From Neobacillus sp. Marseille-Q6967 (GTDB lineage Bacteria; Bacillota; Bacilli; Bacillales; Cytobacillaceae), in assembly GCF_946151075.1 (NCBI RefSeq), contig NZ_CAMGZB010000001.1:1726001-1790000 (forward strand): a stretch of 64,000 bases of DNA. The letters run 5' to 3'. The notes under the pieces were generated by a model that saw only the letters and a program-made list of their open reading frames with translations, did not search any database and was not told the DNA's origin. The translations under genes and the position numbers were made by a program. Within the stretch, counting starts at the first letter, position 1. The number at the start of each line of letters is the position of its first letter. This document shows positions 51,888 to 60,413 of the stretch, piece by piece.

Positions 51888-53264
51888 ATGGGCGAAAGAA
51901 TTCTTAAATTAGTAATGGACATTTTAAGTACGCCTGCCGTTTTAGTTTCGTTAATCTCACTCGTTGGTCTGCTTGTTTTGAAAAAGCCTGCCAATGAGAT
52001 TGTAAAGGGAACGACCAAAACCTTCTTAGGCTTTCTCGTCATTTCTGCAGGGGCCGGGGTCATCGTTGGATCACTGGATCCATTTGGAAAGATGTTTCAA
52101 GAGGCATTTAATGTAACAGGGGTCGTTCCGAATAACGAGGCGATTGTAGCGATGGCATTAACGGAATACGGCAGTACAACGGCACTTATTATGTTCTTTG
52201 GGATGCTCGCGAATATCTTGATCGCTCGCTTTACAAGTTTAAAATATATCTTTTTAACTGGTCATCATACTTTATATATGGCATGTATGCTAGCAGTTAT
52301 CTTAGTTGTTTCAGGTTTAAAAGGCGCTCCGCTAATTATCGTTGGTTCCCTTGCGTTAGGTTTAACGATGGCCTTTTTCCCAGCGATTTGTCAGCCGTTT
52401 ATGCGTAAAATTACTGGTAACGACAATGTGGGCTTTGGTCACTTTTCAAGCTTAGGCTATGTTTTGTCCGGTCTTGTTGGGAAGGCTGTCGGTAAAGGGT
52501 CTCGTTCCACTGAGGATATTAAGTTTCCTAAAGGACTAGGATTTTTGCGTGATAGTTCTGTGACCATTGCGTTAACCATGACGATTCTATATTTCATTGT
52601 TGCTCTCTTTGCTGGTCCAACTTTTGTAGAAAAAGAGCTTAGCGGCGGTACTCATTATCTTGTATTCTCACTTATTCAGGCCGTTACTTTTGCGGCAGGG
52701 GTATTTGTTATCCTGTCAGGTGTTCGACTTGTGTTAGCTGAAATTGTTCCTGCCTTTAAAGGGATTTCAACGAAGATTGTTCCAGAATCTAAACCAGCTC
52801 TCGATTGTCCAATCGTTTTCCCATATGCACCAAATGCGGTTTTAATCGGGTTTTTCTGTAGTTTTCTTGGCGGTATTGTCGGAATGATTTTCCTTGGTTT
52901 TGCAGGGGGAGTTATTATCTTACCAGGAGTCGTTCCACATTTCTTTACAGGTGCAACAGCTGGAGTATTCGGTAATGCAACAGGTGGTGTACGTGGTGCA
53001 ACGATTGGATCGTTTGCCAATGGTTTGTTAATTACTTTCCTTCCTGTTTTCTTGATGCCAGTTCTTGGCGACTTAGGATTTGCAAGTACAACATTCTCAG
53101 ATGCTGACTTTGGTGCAACAGGTATTATTCTTGGCAATATCGCGAATTCGCTTGGATCAACGGGTGTTACGGTTACTGTTGTGGGCTTGATTGTACTGGC
53201 TATTCTATTGAATCTTTTCAGAAAAAACAAAGGCCGCAATAATTCACAACATCTTGGAGCTTAA
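51888..53264 (+). CDS. PTS ascorbate-type EIIC (UlaA/SgaT-like)
   Basis: Membrane permease of the PTS, 458 residues with about eleven membrane segments. Family signatures include the N-terminal DILSTPAVLVSLISLVGLL, the AVILVVSGLKGAPLIIVG stretch and the late GATAGVFGNATGGVRGA loop. It brings the substrate in and hands it to EIIB. AAAAGGGGGCCTATA precedes the ATG. Close neighbours are EIIB upstream and the two transketolase halves downstream, so the imported product probably becomes a pentose- or ketose-phosphate. Confidence 0.92.
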   Translation: MGERILKLVMDILSTPAVLVSLISLVGLLVLKKPANEIVKGTTKTFLGFLVISAGAGVIVGSLDPFGKMFQEAFNVTGVVPNNEAIVAMALTEYGSTTALIMFFGMLANILIARFTSLKYIFLTGHHTLYMACMLAVILVVSGLKGAPLIIVGSLALGLTMAFFPAICQPFMRKITGNDNVGFGHFSSLGYVLSGLVGKAVGKGSRSTEDIKFPKGLGFLRDSSVTIALTMTILYFIVALFAGPTFVEKELSGGTHYLVFSLIQAVTFAAGVFVILSGVRLVLAEIVPAFKGISTKIVPESKPALDCPIVFPYAPNAVLIGFFCSFLGGIVGMIFLGFAGGVIILPGVVPHFFTGATAGVFGNATGGVRGATIGSFANGLLITFLPVFLMPVLGDLGFASTTFSDADFGATGIILGNIANSLGSTGVTVTVVGLIVLAILLNLFRKNKGRNNSQHLGA

Positions 53265-53282
53265 ATTTTAAAGTGTCAATGG

Positions 53283-53316
53283 AGCTCTTGGGAGGATATA
53301 GCCCAAGAGTTCATTT
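53283..53316 (+). terminator. Intra-operon hairpin between EIIC and transketolase
   Basis: CTCTTGGG / CCCAAGAG stem with a 9-base loop, then TTCATTTTT. A partial terminator that could lower expression of the transketolase genes. Confidence 0.6.
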
Positions 53317-53371
53317 TTGAAAATGAAAGGGTGCTCTGCTTGGTACCTGATTTTATAAGGGGGGATTTTCC

Positions 53372-54223
53372 ATGGGTTTTGATCTTCAAAAAGTAGAAAC
53401 ATTTCGCGATAAGATTCGGTTAAAAACGTTAAAGGAGCTATACCATCTTGGTTTTGGGCATTACGGCGGCAGTCTATCGATTATTGAAGCCTTGGCGGTA
53501 TTATATGGCGAAGTGATGAAAGTTGATCCAAAAAACCCGAAATGGGAGGACCGTGATTATTTTATTTTATCAAAAGGTCATGGCGGCCCAGGGCTTTATG
53601 CGACCTTGGCGGTGAGAGGGTTCTTTCCTGAAGAAGTTCTTTATACACTAAACCAAAATGGAACAACTCTTCCTTCGCATCCCGATCGGAATTTAACACC
53701 GGGAGTTGATATGACAACCGGATCATTAGGTCAAGGAATATCTGCAGCTGTTGGTGTTGCTCTTTCTCATAAACTATCAGCTAAAGATAATTATACGTTT
53801 TGTATTGTTGGTGATGGTGAATTAAATGAAGGCCAGTGCTGGGAAGCTTTCCAGTTTGCAGCCCATCATAAATTGAATCACCTTATTGTGTTTGTTGATG
53901 ATAATAAAAAGCAGCTGGATGGTTTAACGAAGGATATCATTGATCCACTTGATTTCGAGGAAAAGTTTAAAGCGTTTGGTTTTTATTCGATAAAAGTGGA
54001 CGGCAGGTCATTAGAACAAATCTATAAAGCTATTGAAAAGGGTAAAGCGCAGACGAACCAGCCGGTCGCCATTATCCTGGATACAACGAAGGGCCAGGGA
54101 GTTCCTTATTTAGAAGAGAAGGCCGACAACCATCATATCCGTCCAAATGAAGCCGATCAAGAAGCGATTTTAGCTGCAATTGCAGAATTGGAAAACAAGC
54201 TTGGAAAGGCTGTGAGTTTATGA
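53372..54223 (+). CDS. Transketolase, N-terminal (TPP-binding) subunit
   Basis: 283 residues: N-terminal half of a split transketolase. TPP motif GDGELNEGQCWEAFQFAAHH ends in VDDNKKQLDG, and the active-site region SKGHGGPGLYATLA and TTGSLGQGISAAVG are intact. It needs the C-terminal subunit from the next gene, which overlaps by four bases (ATGA). Transfers two-carbon ketol units between sugar phosphates. Split transketolases beside ascorbate-type PTSs are common in Firmicutes and serve degradation of unusual pentoses. GGGGGGAT precedes the ATG. Confidence 0.93.
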   Translation: MGFDLQKVETFRDKIRLKTLKELYHLGFGHYGGSLSIIEALAVLYGEVMKVDPKNPKWEDRDYFILSKGHGGPGLYATLAVRGFFPEEVLYTLNQNGTTLPSHPDRNLTPGVDMTTGSLGQGISAAVGVALSHKLSAKDNYTFCIVGDGELNEGQCWEAFQFAAHHKLNHLIVFVDDNKKQLDGLTKDIIDPLDFEEKFKAFGFYSIKVDGRSLEQIYKAIEKGKAQTNQPVAIILDTTKGQGVPYLEEKADNHHIRPNEADQEAILAAIAELENKLGKAVSL

Positions 54224-55176
54224 TTCATGTACCATCCAAAACGTATGAATTAGACAATGTGGAAATGCGGCAGACGTATGCCAATACTCTCTTGGAAATG
54301 GCAAAAAAAAATCCGAATGTTATCGGATTAGAAGCCGATTTAATGAGCGCGATTACGACGAATAAAATCATGAAAGAAATTCCAACTCAATTGATCAACT
54401 GCGGGATCATGGAAGCCAATATGATAGGGGTTGCAGCGGGTTTGTCGATAACGGGCAAAATCCCTTACGTTCATACTTTTGGCCAATTCGCTACTCGCCG
54501 TGCCTTTGACCAGCTATTTGTTTCTGGTGCGTATGCAAAGACGAACATTAAAATATTAGGGTCAGATGCTGGTGTAACAGCTGAGCATAACGGCGGCACT
54601 CACATGGCATTTGAAGACCTCGGTCTTGCTCGTTTGTTACCGAATGCTATTGTTTACGAAGTTAGTGATTCTACCATGCTGAGCTACTTGCTTAGAAAAA
54701 TTCAAAAAGAGTATGGAATCCATTACATCAGAACCATCCGTAAAAATGCCATAAAACTTTATAACGAGGGTGAAGTCTTCGAAAAAGGAAAAGGCAAGGT
54801 GGTCCGCGAGGGAAGTGACATTACCATCATCGCCAGCGGTATTATGGTGGCAGAATCCTTAAGCGCAGCAGACCTGCTTCAAGAACAAGGAATTGAAGCC
54901 GCTGTAATTGATATGTACTCTATTAAGCCAATTGATCAAGATTTAATTGTGAAATATGCTAAGAAAACAGGTGCCATCGTCACAGCAGAAAATCACAATG
55001 TCATTGGAGGCTTAGGAAGTGCCGTGGCAGAGGTACTAAGTGAACATTGCCCGACTCCAATGAGACGGATTGGGGTAAAAGAACAATTTGGTCAGGTCGG
55101 AAAAGTTGAATATCTGAAGGAATTTTATCAAATGACTGCTAACGACATTGCCAAGGCTGCAAAGGAAATATTATAG
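54220..55176 (+). CDS. Transketolase, C-terminal subunit
   Basis: 318 residues: pyrimidine-binding and C-terminal domains of the split transketolase. MRQTYANTLLEMAKKNPNVI start, the catalytic Glu in NCGIMEANMIGVAAGLS, FATRRAFDQLF, and the C-terminal VTAENHNVIGGLGSAVAEVL. Overlaps the N-subunit gene by four bases, so the two are translated in balance. Last gene of the operon; the direct-repeat copy 2 cassette converges from the other strand 150 bases on. Confidence 0.93.
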   Translation: MIHVPSKTYELDNVEMRQTYANTLLEMAKKNPNVIGLEADLMSAITTNKIMKEIPTQLINCGIMEANMIGVAAGLSITGKIPYVHTFGQFATRRAFDQLFVSGAYAKTNIKILGSDAGVTAEHNGGTHMAFEDLGLARLLPNAIVYEVSDSTMLSYLLRKIQKEYGIHYIRTIRKNAIKLYNEGEVFEKGKGKVVREGSDITIIASGIMVAESLSAADLLQEQGIEAAVIDMYSIKPIDQDLIVKYAKKTGAIVTAENHNVIGGLGSAVAEVLSEHCPTPMRRIGVKEQFGQVGKVEYLKEFYQMTANDIAKAAKEIL

Positions 55177-55284
55177 AACTTTGTAATGAAGGAATGGAGC
55201 TGGGAAATCGTTTAATCAAAGGTAAGTCAGTACTGGAAGAAAATAAAGCTAACACTATAAGGTTGTTAAATATACCCCATTAAT

Positions 55285-55320
55285 TCAAAAGAGACCGGGT
55301 TCGCTATGAATCCGGTCTCC
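55285..55320 (-). terminator. Terminator after DUF2922 gene, copy 2
   Basis: GAGACCGG / CCGGTCTC stem identical to copy 1. It could also serve the converging transketolase operon. Confidence 0.7.
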
Positions 55321-55326
55321 CCATTT

Positions 55327-55545
55327 TTACACAAGTTCATAATCCGTTACGTTACGCTCAATGATGCGTGCACCTTGAGCAGAGGCAAGGCTGCCGTTGA
55401 CGGTATAGAATACGCCGGAAGCGACAATTGCCTCCATGGACTGTTTCACTACGGCCTCCTCAACCGGCTCCTTCGGGTTCTCAATGCTGATTCGTGCGAT
55501 TTTACCGATGTCCGTTAAAAACTGCAATTCTAATGTTTTCGCCAT
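55327..55545 (-). CDS. DUF2922 protein, copy 2
   Basis: 72 residues, 70 of them identical to the copy at 48.6 kb (Ile13 and Ile16 here). Same ribosome site and same downstream hairpin. There is no yvrJ gene after it, unlike copy 1. Function unknown; see copy 1. Duplication of the entire two-gene unit with its leader points to a single segmental event. Confidence 0.88.
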   Translation of the reverse strand: MAKTLELQFLTDIGKIARISIENPKEPVEEAVVKQSMEAIVASGVFYTVNGSLASAQGARIIERNVTDYELV

Positions 55546-55583
55546 TTTTTATCACCTCCTCGCTAAAATTCCACTACCTTCCT

Positions 55584-55805
55584 TTAGAACTTCATTAAGT
55601 CCGAGCTGTCAATCTTCTCAACGTTGCTAAGCGTGTCAGCGCTTAGATTGAAAATTGCTTCAGCTGCCAGCCAAAGCTGATCCACTGTTGCGTCTCTTTT
55701 TACATTGTTGAAGGTCTTTGCTTTCATTACCGGTTTGCCTTCGTCATCCAATCCCACCTGGTACACAATCCGAAGTTTTGTCCCCGTTAAAAGTGCCTGT
55801 GCCAT
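55584..55805 (-). CDS. DUF1659 protein, copy 2
   Basis: 73 residues, 70 identical to the copy at 48.9 kb. Start at 55805 after GAGGAGGTGATCAC. The leader back to AACGACAGGGTCC is conserved between the copies, so the promoter is probably within that stretch or just upstream. Function unknown. Confidence 0.88.
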   Translation of the reverse strand: MAQALLTGTKLRIVYQVGLDDEGKPVMKAKTFNNVKRDATVDQLWLAAEAIFNLSADTLSNVEKIDSSDLMKF

Positions 55806-55987
55806 CGTGATCACCTCCTCTCACCCTCTATATAGAGAAAAACAGGCCAAAACGACAGGGTCCCATAACATTTTTATAAAAAACACCTAAACTCTGAAAG
55901 TTGGACAATATCCTTCACATACGGGAGTAAAACCTAGGAAAACTAACAATAAAACAAAATTGGGAATTGTTTGTTTATATTTTTTAA

Positions 55988-56024
55988 TTAAATGTATAGA
56001 CATTTAAAAATAAAGGTATATAAT
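55988..56024 (+). promoter_or_regulatory. Promoter and GmuR-like operator of the gmu operon
   Basis: TAGACA (55997-56002) and TATAAT (56019-56024) with a 16-base spacer form a sigma-A promoter. The -35 lies inside the perfect 8-bp-arm palindrome TTAAATGT-ATAG-ACATTTAA (55988-56007), a layout typical of GntR/UTRA repressor sites. Binding by the GmuR-like regulator is inferred. Confidence 0.65.
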
Positions 56025-56043
56025 ACTAGTTGTAAGCGATTTT

Positions 56044-56057
56044 TGAAAACGTTTTTT
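56044..56057 (+). promoter_or_regulatory. cre-like CcpA site of the gmu operon
   Basis: TGAAAACGTTTTTT fits TGWAARCGYTWNCW with one mismatch and lies about 15 bases after the likely transcription start, a classic roadblock position. Confidence 0.65.
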
Positions 56058-56105
56058 CTATTAAACAATTAAACTTATATATAGGTGATAAGGAGTTTGA
56101 TTCAA

Positions 56106-56408
56106 ATGAAAAAGATACTATTAGCCTGCAGTTCAGGAATGTCAACTAGCCTATTGGTTACAAAAATGGAACAGCACGCAGCATCCATTGGGGAAGAAGC
56201 AAAGATTTGGGCCGTCGGCCAGGATCAGGCAAAGGCGGAAATGGCAAATGCGGATGTTGTTTTAATTGGACCGCAAATGAGCTTTTTGAAAAAGGAATTT
56301 CAAACGGAAGCGGATAAATACGGAATTAAAGTAGATGTGATCAATATGATGGCCTACGGAATGGCGGATGGAAAAAAAGCATACGAGCAGGCCTTATCAT
56401 TAATGTAA
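56106..56408 (+). CDS. gmuB: PTS lactose/cellobiose-type EIIB (GmuB-like)
   Basis: Phosphorylates the incoming beta-linked oligosaccharide. 100 residues; phospho-Cys8 in ILLACSSGMSTSLLV, then ADVVLIGPQMSFLKKEF. The start at 56106 follows AAGGAG; an upstream in-frame extension lacks a site. First gene of an eight-gene operon whose order EIIB-EIIA-EIIC-GH1-GntR-ROK kinase-ManA equals gmuBACDREF, the glucomannan-oligosaccharide operon of B. subtilis. The symbol rests on that synteny; a cellobiose system is the alternative. Confidence 0.9.
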   Translation: MKKILLACSSGMSTSLLVTKMEQHAASIGEEAKIWAVGQDQAKAEMANADVVLIGPQMSFLKKEFQTEADKYGIKVDVINMMAYGMADGKKAYEQALSLM

Positions 56409-56423
56409 AAAGGGGAAATTACA

Positions 56424-56756
56424 GTGGAGAATATTAATTTAGATGAACTAACCGCAGAACAAACCAATTTTATGCTGATCCTTCACAGCGGCAACGCGAG
56501 AAGTAATGTCATTCAAGCTCTTCGCGAGTACCGCGCCGGTAATCCAGAAGAAGCGGATAACCTCTTAGAACAAGCTGAAGAAGAATTGAAAGTTGCCCAT
56601 AAGATTCATTTTAAAATGGTACAGCAGGAAGCTTCCGGTGAAAAAGTGGAGTTTGCACTACTTTTGATGCACGCAGAAGACCATTTAATGTCAACGTTAT
56701 CAATGAAAGAGTTAGTTAGAGAGTTACTAGACCTATTTAAAGAAAAAAACCTATAA
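56424..56756 (+). CDS. gmuA: PTS lactose/cellobiose-type EIIA (GmuA-like)
   Basis: Phospho-carrier between HPr and EIIB; trimeric helical protein of 110 residues. ILHSGNARSNVIQALREYRAG is the family start, and the C-terminal half holds the phosphorylated His region (AHKIHFKMVQQEASG and LLMHAEDHLMST). GTG start after AGGGGAAATTACA. Fifteen bases after gmuB. Confidence 0.9.
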   Translation: MENINLDELTAEQTNFMLILHSGNARSNVIQALREYRAGNPEEADNLLEQAEEELKVAHKIHFKMVQQEASGEKVEFALLLMHAEDHLMSTLSMKELVRELLDLFKEKNL

Positions 56757-56771
56757 AAGGAGAAACCAACC

Positions 56772-58064
56772 ATGTTTGAAAAAATGAGTGAGTACCTGGT
56801 TCCAATCGCAGGTAAACTTAACAGCAACCGGTTCTTAGCGGTTTTACGCGACGCGTTCATGCTTGCGTTCCCAATCACTATTTTCGGTTCAATTTTTGTA
56901 GTATTAACGAACCTGCCATTTCTAGATAAATTGATGAGCGAGGGAGCTTTAGGGAATTTCCGTGATATGTTCGGAATTGCCTCCTCTGCGACAATGGGTA
57001 TCATGTCAGTATTTGTAGTCTTTGGTATTGGTTATTATTTATCGAAAAGTTATGATGTTGAAGCGATATTCGGCGGTGCGATTTCGCTTGTATCGTTCTT
57101 AATGCTGACACCGTTTGTTGTTCAGTTAGAAGGCGGCGAAGCCGTAACCGGAGTTATTCCATTGGATCGTCTTGGTGCTAAGGGTATGTTCCTTGGTATG
57201 ATTACCGCTTTCTTAGCAACAGAAATTTACCGCAGGATTGTTCAAAAGAATATTACGATTAAAATGCCTCCTGGTGTTCCGCCAGCGGTAGCAAAGTCTT
57301 TTGCAGCTTTAATTCCAGCACTTATTACGTTAACTGTTTTCTTATTAATCAACGTATTAGTAACACAATTATTTAACACTAACATGCATGAGGTTATCTA
57401 TAACGCCATTCAAGCTCCGCTTGTAGGTTTAGGAAGCGGAATTGTCCCAACTTTAATTGCCGTTTTCTTTATTCAGATTTTCTGGTTCTTTGGGTTACAT
57501 GGACAAATCATTATCAACTCTGTAATGGACCCAATCTGGAATACATTGATGATCGAAAACTTAGAAGCTTATACAGCAGGACAACCTGTACCACATATCA
57601 TCTCAAAACCATTTATTGAAATTTACACAGTTGGTATGGGTGGAACCGGTATGACGTTAGCCGTTGTATTTGCCATCCTAATCTTCATGAAAAGCAAACA
57701 GATGAAGCAGGTTGGTAAACTTGGCTTAGGACCTGGTATCTTCAACGTTAACGAACCAATTATCTTTGGGTTGCCAATTGTTATGAATCCAATCATCATT
57801 GTTCCTTGGATTCTTGCACCGATGATTGTTACACTTGTATCTTATTTTGCCATGTCAACAGGCCTTGTACCGCCGCCAACTGGTGTAGCCGTACCTTGGA
57901 CCGTGCCATTCTTTATCAACGGAATCATGGCGACCAACTCATTAGCCGGTGGTTTACTGCAGTTAGTCAATATGGCTATCGTCTTTGTCATCTGGTTCCC
58001 ATTCTTAAAGACGTTAGACCGTATGAATGTGAAAAAAGAAAAAGAAGAAGAACAAGCAGCTTAA
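56772..58064 (+). CDS. gmuC: PTS lactose/cellobiose-type EIIC (GmuC-like)
   Basis: Membrane permease, 430 residues with about ten membrane segments. Family signatures: LRDAFMLAFPITIFGSIFVV near the N-terminus, FFGLHGQIIINSVMDPIWN and the substrate loop NVNEPIIFGLPIVMNPI (conserved NEP). Together with GmuB and GmuA it imports and phosphorylates cello- or mannobiose-type sugars. AAAAGGAGAAACCAACC precedes the ATG. Confidence 0.93.
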   Translation: MFEKMSEYLVPIAGKLNSNRFLAVLRDAFMLAFPITIFGSIFVVLTNLPFLDKLMSEGALGNFRDMFGIASSATMGIMSVFVVFGIGYYLSKSYDVEAIFGGAISLVSFLMLTPFVVQLEGGEAVTGVIPLDRLGAKGMFLGMITAFLATEIYRRIVQKNITIKMPPGVPPAVAKSFAALIPALITLTVFLLINVLVTQLFNTNMHEVIYNAIQAPLVGLGSGIVPTLIAVFFIQIFWFFGLHGQIIINSVMDPIWNTLMIENLEAYTAGQPVPHIISKPFIEIYTVGMGGTGMTLAVVFAILIFMKSKQMKQVGKLGLGPGIFNVNEPIIFGLPIVMNPIIIVPWILAPMIVTLVSYFAMSTGLVPPPTGVAVPWTVPFFINGIMATNSLAGGLLQLVNMAIVFVIWFPFLKTLDRMNVKKEKEEEQAA

Positions 58065-58072
58065 ATCTTATG

Positions 58073-58140
58073 AAAGGGGCAGATAACGGAGGGTGCAAGA
58101 TTAAATCTGCAGAACCGTATGATTCTGCCCTTGTTTTTTG
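58073..58140 (+). terminator. Partial terminator between gmuC and gmuD
   Basis: AAGGGGCAGA can pair with TCTGCCCTT (one bulge) across a 40-base loop, followed by GTTTTTTG. It may tune the level of downstream genes. Confidence 0.45.
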
Positions 58141-58170
58141 AAAAAATTGTTTTAATAGAAGGAGACATAG

Positions 58171-59571
58171 ATGATGACAAACGAAACAAAGTACCGTTTT
58201 CCTAAAGGTTTTTGGTGGGGCTCCGCAGCTTCCGGTCCGCAAACGGAAGGGGCAGCAGATGTAGATGGTAAAGGAAAAAACATTTGGGATCATTGGTATG
58301 AAATCGAACCTACCCGTTTCTTCGATGGTGTTGGTCCTGATAAAACATCACAATTCTACTATAAATATAAAGAAGATATCCGATTAATGAAGGAAATTGG
58401 CCATAACTCCTTCCGGATGTCAATTACGTGGTCACGTTTAATTCCAGGCGGTAAAGGCGAAGTGAATCCAAAGGCCGTGGAGTTTTATAATAATGTCATC
58501 AATGAAATGATTGAAAATGGAATTGAACCGTTTGTTAACCTATTCCACTTTGACATGCCGTGGGAGCTTCAGGAAAAGGGCGGCTGGACAAGCAGAGAAA
58601 CAGTGGATGCGTATGTAGAATATGCCCGCACTGCTTTTGAATTGTTTGGCGACCGAGTGAAAAAGTGGTTTACCCATAATGAACCGATTGTGCCGGTTGA
58701 GGGCGGCTATTTATATGACTTCCATTATCCAAACGAAGTGGATTTTGGCAAAGCGGTGCAAGTAGCTTACCACTCGATTTTGGCAAGTGCTAAGGCGATT
58801 AAAGAATATAAAGCGTTAAACCTAGGCGGAAAAATTGGTATTATCTTAAACTTAACACCTTCTTATCCAAGAAGTCAGAATCCTGCTGATTTAAAAGCAG
58901 CTGCTTTAGCGGATGCGTTCTTTAACCGTTCATTCTTAGATCCTTCTGTAAAAGGCGAGTTCCCGACAGAATTAGTTGAGGTCTTGAAGGCAGAAGGCTT
59001 TATGCCGACAATCGAAGACGGCGACTTAGACATTATTAAGAACAACACCGTTGATATACTAGGAGTTAACTATTATCAGCCGAGACGTGTGAAAGCAAAA
59101 GAAAATCTTCCGAATCCAGAAGCACCGTTTATGCCGGAACGCTTCTTTGATAACTATGTCATGCCGGGCCGTAAAATGAACCCGCACCGCGGCTGGGAAA
59201 TTTACGAGAGAGGCGTTTACGATATTCTTACCAATTTACGAGAAAACTATGGAAACATCGAGTGCTTTATTTCTGAAAATGGTATGGGTGTTGAAGGTGA
59301 AGAAAAGTTCCGTGATGAAAATGGAATCATCCAGGATGACTATCGCATCGAGTTTATCCAAGACCATTTAAAATGGGTTCATCAAGCGATCCAGGAAGGT
59401 TCTAATTGCAAAGGATATCATTTATGGACATTCATGGACAACTGGTCATGGACCAATGCTTATAAAAACCGTTATGGTTTTGTCTCTGTTAACCTAAACA
59501 AGGATGGAGAACGGACTGTTAAGAAAAGCGGACAATGGTTTAAGAACGTTTCTGAACATAACGGGTTTTAA
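58171..59571 (+). CDS. gmuD: GH1 6-phospho-beta-glycosidase (GmuD-like)
   Basis: Cleaves the imported 6-phospho-disaccharide to a sugar and a sugar 6-phosphate. 466 residues. GH1 signature FPKGFWWGSAASGPQTEG at the N-terminus; acid/base Glu in THNEPIVP (about 177) and nucleophile Glu in ISENGMG (about 369). In B. subtilis GmuD is a phospho-beta-mannosidase/glucosidase. AAGGAGACATAG precedes two adjacent ATGs. A strong terminator follows, so the distal genes may rely on read-through or an own promoter. Confidence 0.93.
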   Translation: MMTNETKYRFPKGFWWGSAASGPQTEGAADVDGKGKNIWDHWYEIEPTRFFDGVGPDKTSQFYYKYKEDIRLMKEIGHNSFRMSITWSRLIPGGKGEVNPKAVEFYNNVINEMIENGIEPFVNLFHFDMPWELQEKGGWTSRETVDAYVEYARTAFELFGDRVKKWFTHNEPIVPVEGGYLYDFHYPNEVDFGKAVQVAYHSILASAKAIKEYKALNLGGKIGIILNLTPSYPRSQNPADLKAAALADAFFNRSFLDPSVKGEFPTELVEVLKAEGFMPTIEDGDLDIIKNNTVDILGVNYYQPRRVKAKENLPNPEAPFMPERFFDNYVMPGRKMNPHRGWEIYERGVYDILTNLRENYGNIECFISENGMGVEGEEKFRDENGIIQDDYRIEFIQDHLKWVHQAIQEGSNCKGYHLWTFMDNWSWTNAYKNRYGFVSVNLNKDGERTVKKSGQWFKNVSEHNGF

Positions 59572-59574
59572 AAA

Positions 59575-59604
59575 AGAAGATGGTCGGTTCCGGCCATCTT
59601 TTTT
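59575..59604 (+). terminator. Terminator after gmuD
   Basis: AAGATGGTC / GGCCATCTT arms with a short loop and six T. Confidence 0.82.
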
Positions 59605-59683
59605 AAGATAATTATTGGAATCGCCAGCAGCAAAAAACTATAATGGAACTAGTACATTTTTAAAAAAGAGTGGAGATCCTGTC

Positions 59684-60397
59684 ATGCCAAAATATGAAGC
59701 TATTTCTTCAGAAATTCGAAAAAGAATAAAAGAACGGTATTATTCATCGGATCAGCCAATACCGGACGAAATCTCCTTAGCGAAAGAGTTCAACTGCAGT
59801 CGAATGACAATGAAAAAGGCGCTTGATATTTTAGTCATGGAAGGACTGCTTTACCGCAAGCGGGGACATGGTACGTTCATTATTCAATCGGCGATTAATG
59901 ATAACAGGGTTAGTGTAGAGTCAAAGGAAATCATCGGTTTAACGCAGCTCTTATCGAATAAAATAGTCACCAGTAAGACCATTAAATTTGATGTGCAATT
60001 TCCGTCTGAAGAGGTTGCAGCTCATTTAGGGATTGATATGAAGACTCCTGTCTACAATATTATCCGCTTACGGCTGGTTGATGATGAGCCCTATGTCTTA
60101 GAACATACGTATATGCCTACAACATTAATTCCGGGGATCAATGATGACGTCTTGAATTCATCCATTTACACCTATATCCGGGATTGTTTGGGCTTAACAA
60201 TAGCAGGTTCTCATCGAAAAATCAGAGCCTGCAAGTCGGAACCGCTTGATCAGGAGTACTTGGTATGTCTGCCGGATGACCCGATTCTGGAAGTAGAAAA
60301 CGTCGGGTTTTTGAATAATGGCGTGCCATTTGAATATTCTTTTTCACGCCATCGGTACGACAAATTTGAAGTGACAACGATTAATTTGAAACGTTAG
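59684..60397 (+). CDS. gmuR: GntR-family (HutC/UTRA) repressor, GmuR-like
   Basis: 237 residues. N-terminal winged HTH (about 1-70): YEAISSEIRKRIKERYYSSD, DEISLAKEFNCSRMTMKKAL, RKRGHGTFI. C-terminal UTRA ligand domain (about 85-235) with PVYNIIRLRLVDDEPYVLEH. The start at 59684 is chosen for GTGGAG ten bases upstream. Likely represses the gmu operon through the palindrome at 55988-56007 and is released by a sugar phosphate; both are inferred. Confidence 0.9.
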   Translation: MPKYEAISSEIRKRIKERYYSSDQPIPDEISLAKEFNCSRMTMKKALDILVMEGLLYRKRGHGTFIIQSAINDNRVSVESKEIIGLTQLLSNKIVTSKTIKFDVQFPSEEVAAHLGIDMKTPVYNIIRLRLVDDEPYVLEHTYMPTTLIPGINDDVLNSSIYTYIRDCLGLTIAGSHRKIRACKSEPLDQEYLVCLPDDPILEVENVGFLNNGVPFEYSFSRHRYDKFEVTTINLKR

Positions 60398-60413
60398 TAT
60401 GGGAGGAATGTGT

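Larger units (their letters stand above)
55278..55863. repeat. Direct repeat, copy 2 (DUF2922-DUF1659 cassette)
   Basis: 586 bases matching 48546-49130 with one extra C and scattered, mostly silent changes. Same orientation, 6.7 kb apart. Confidence 0.92.
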
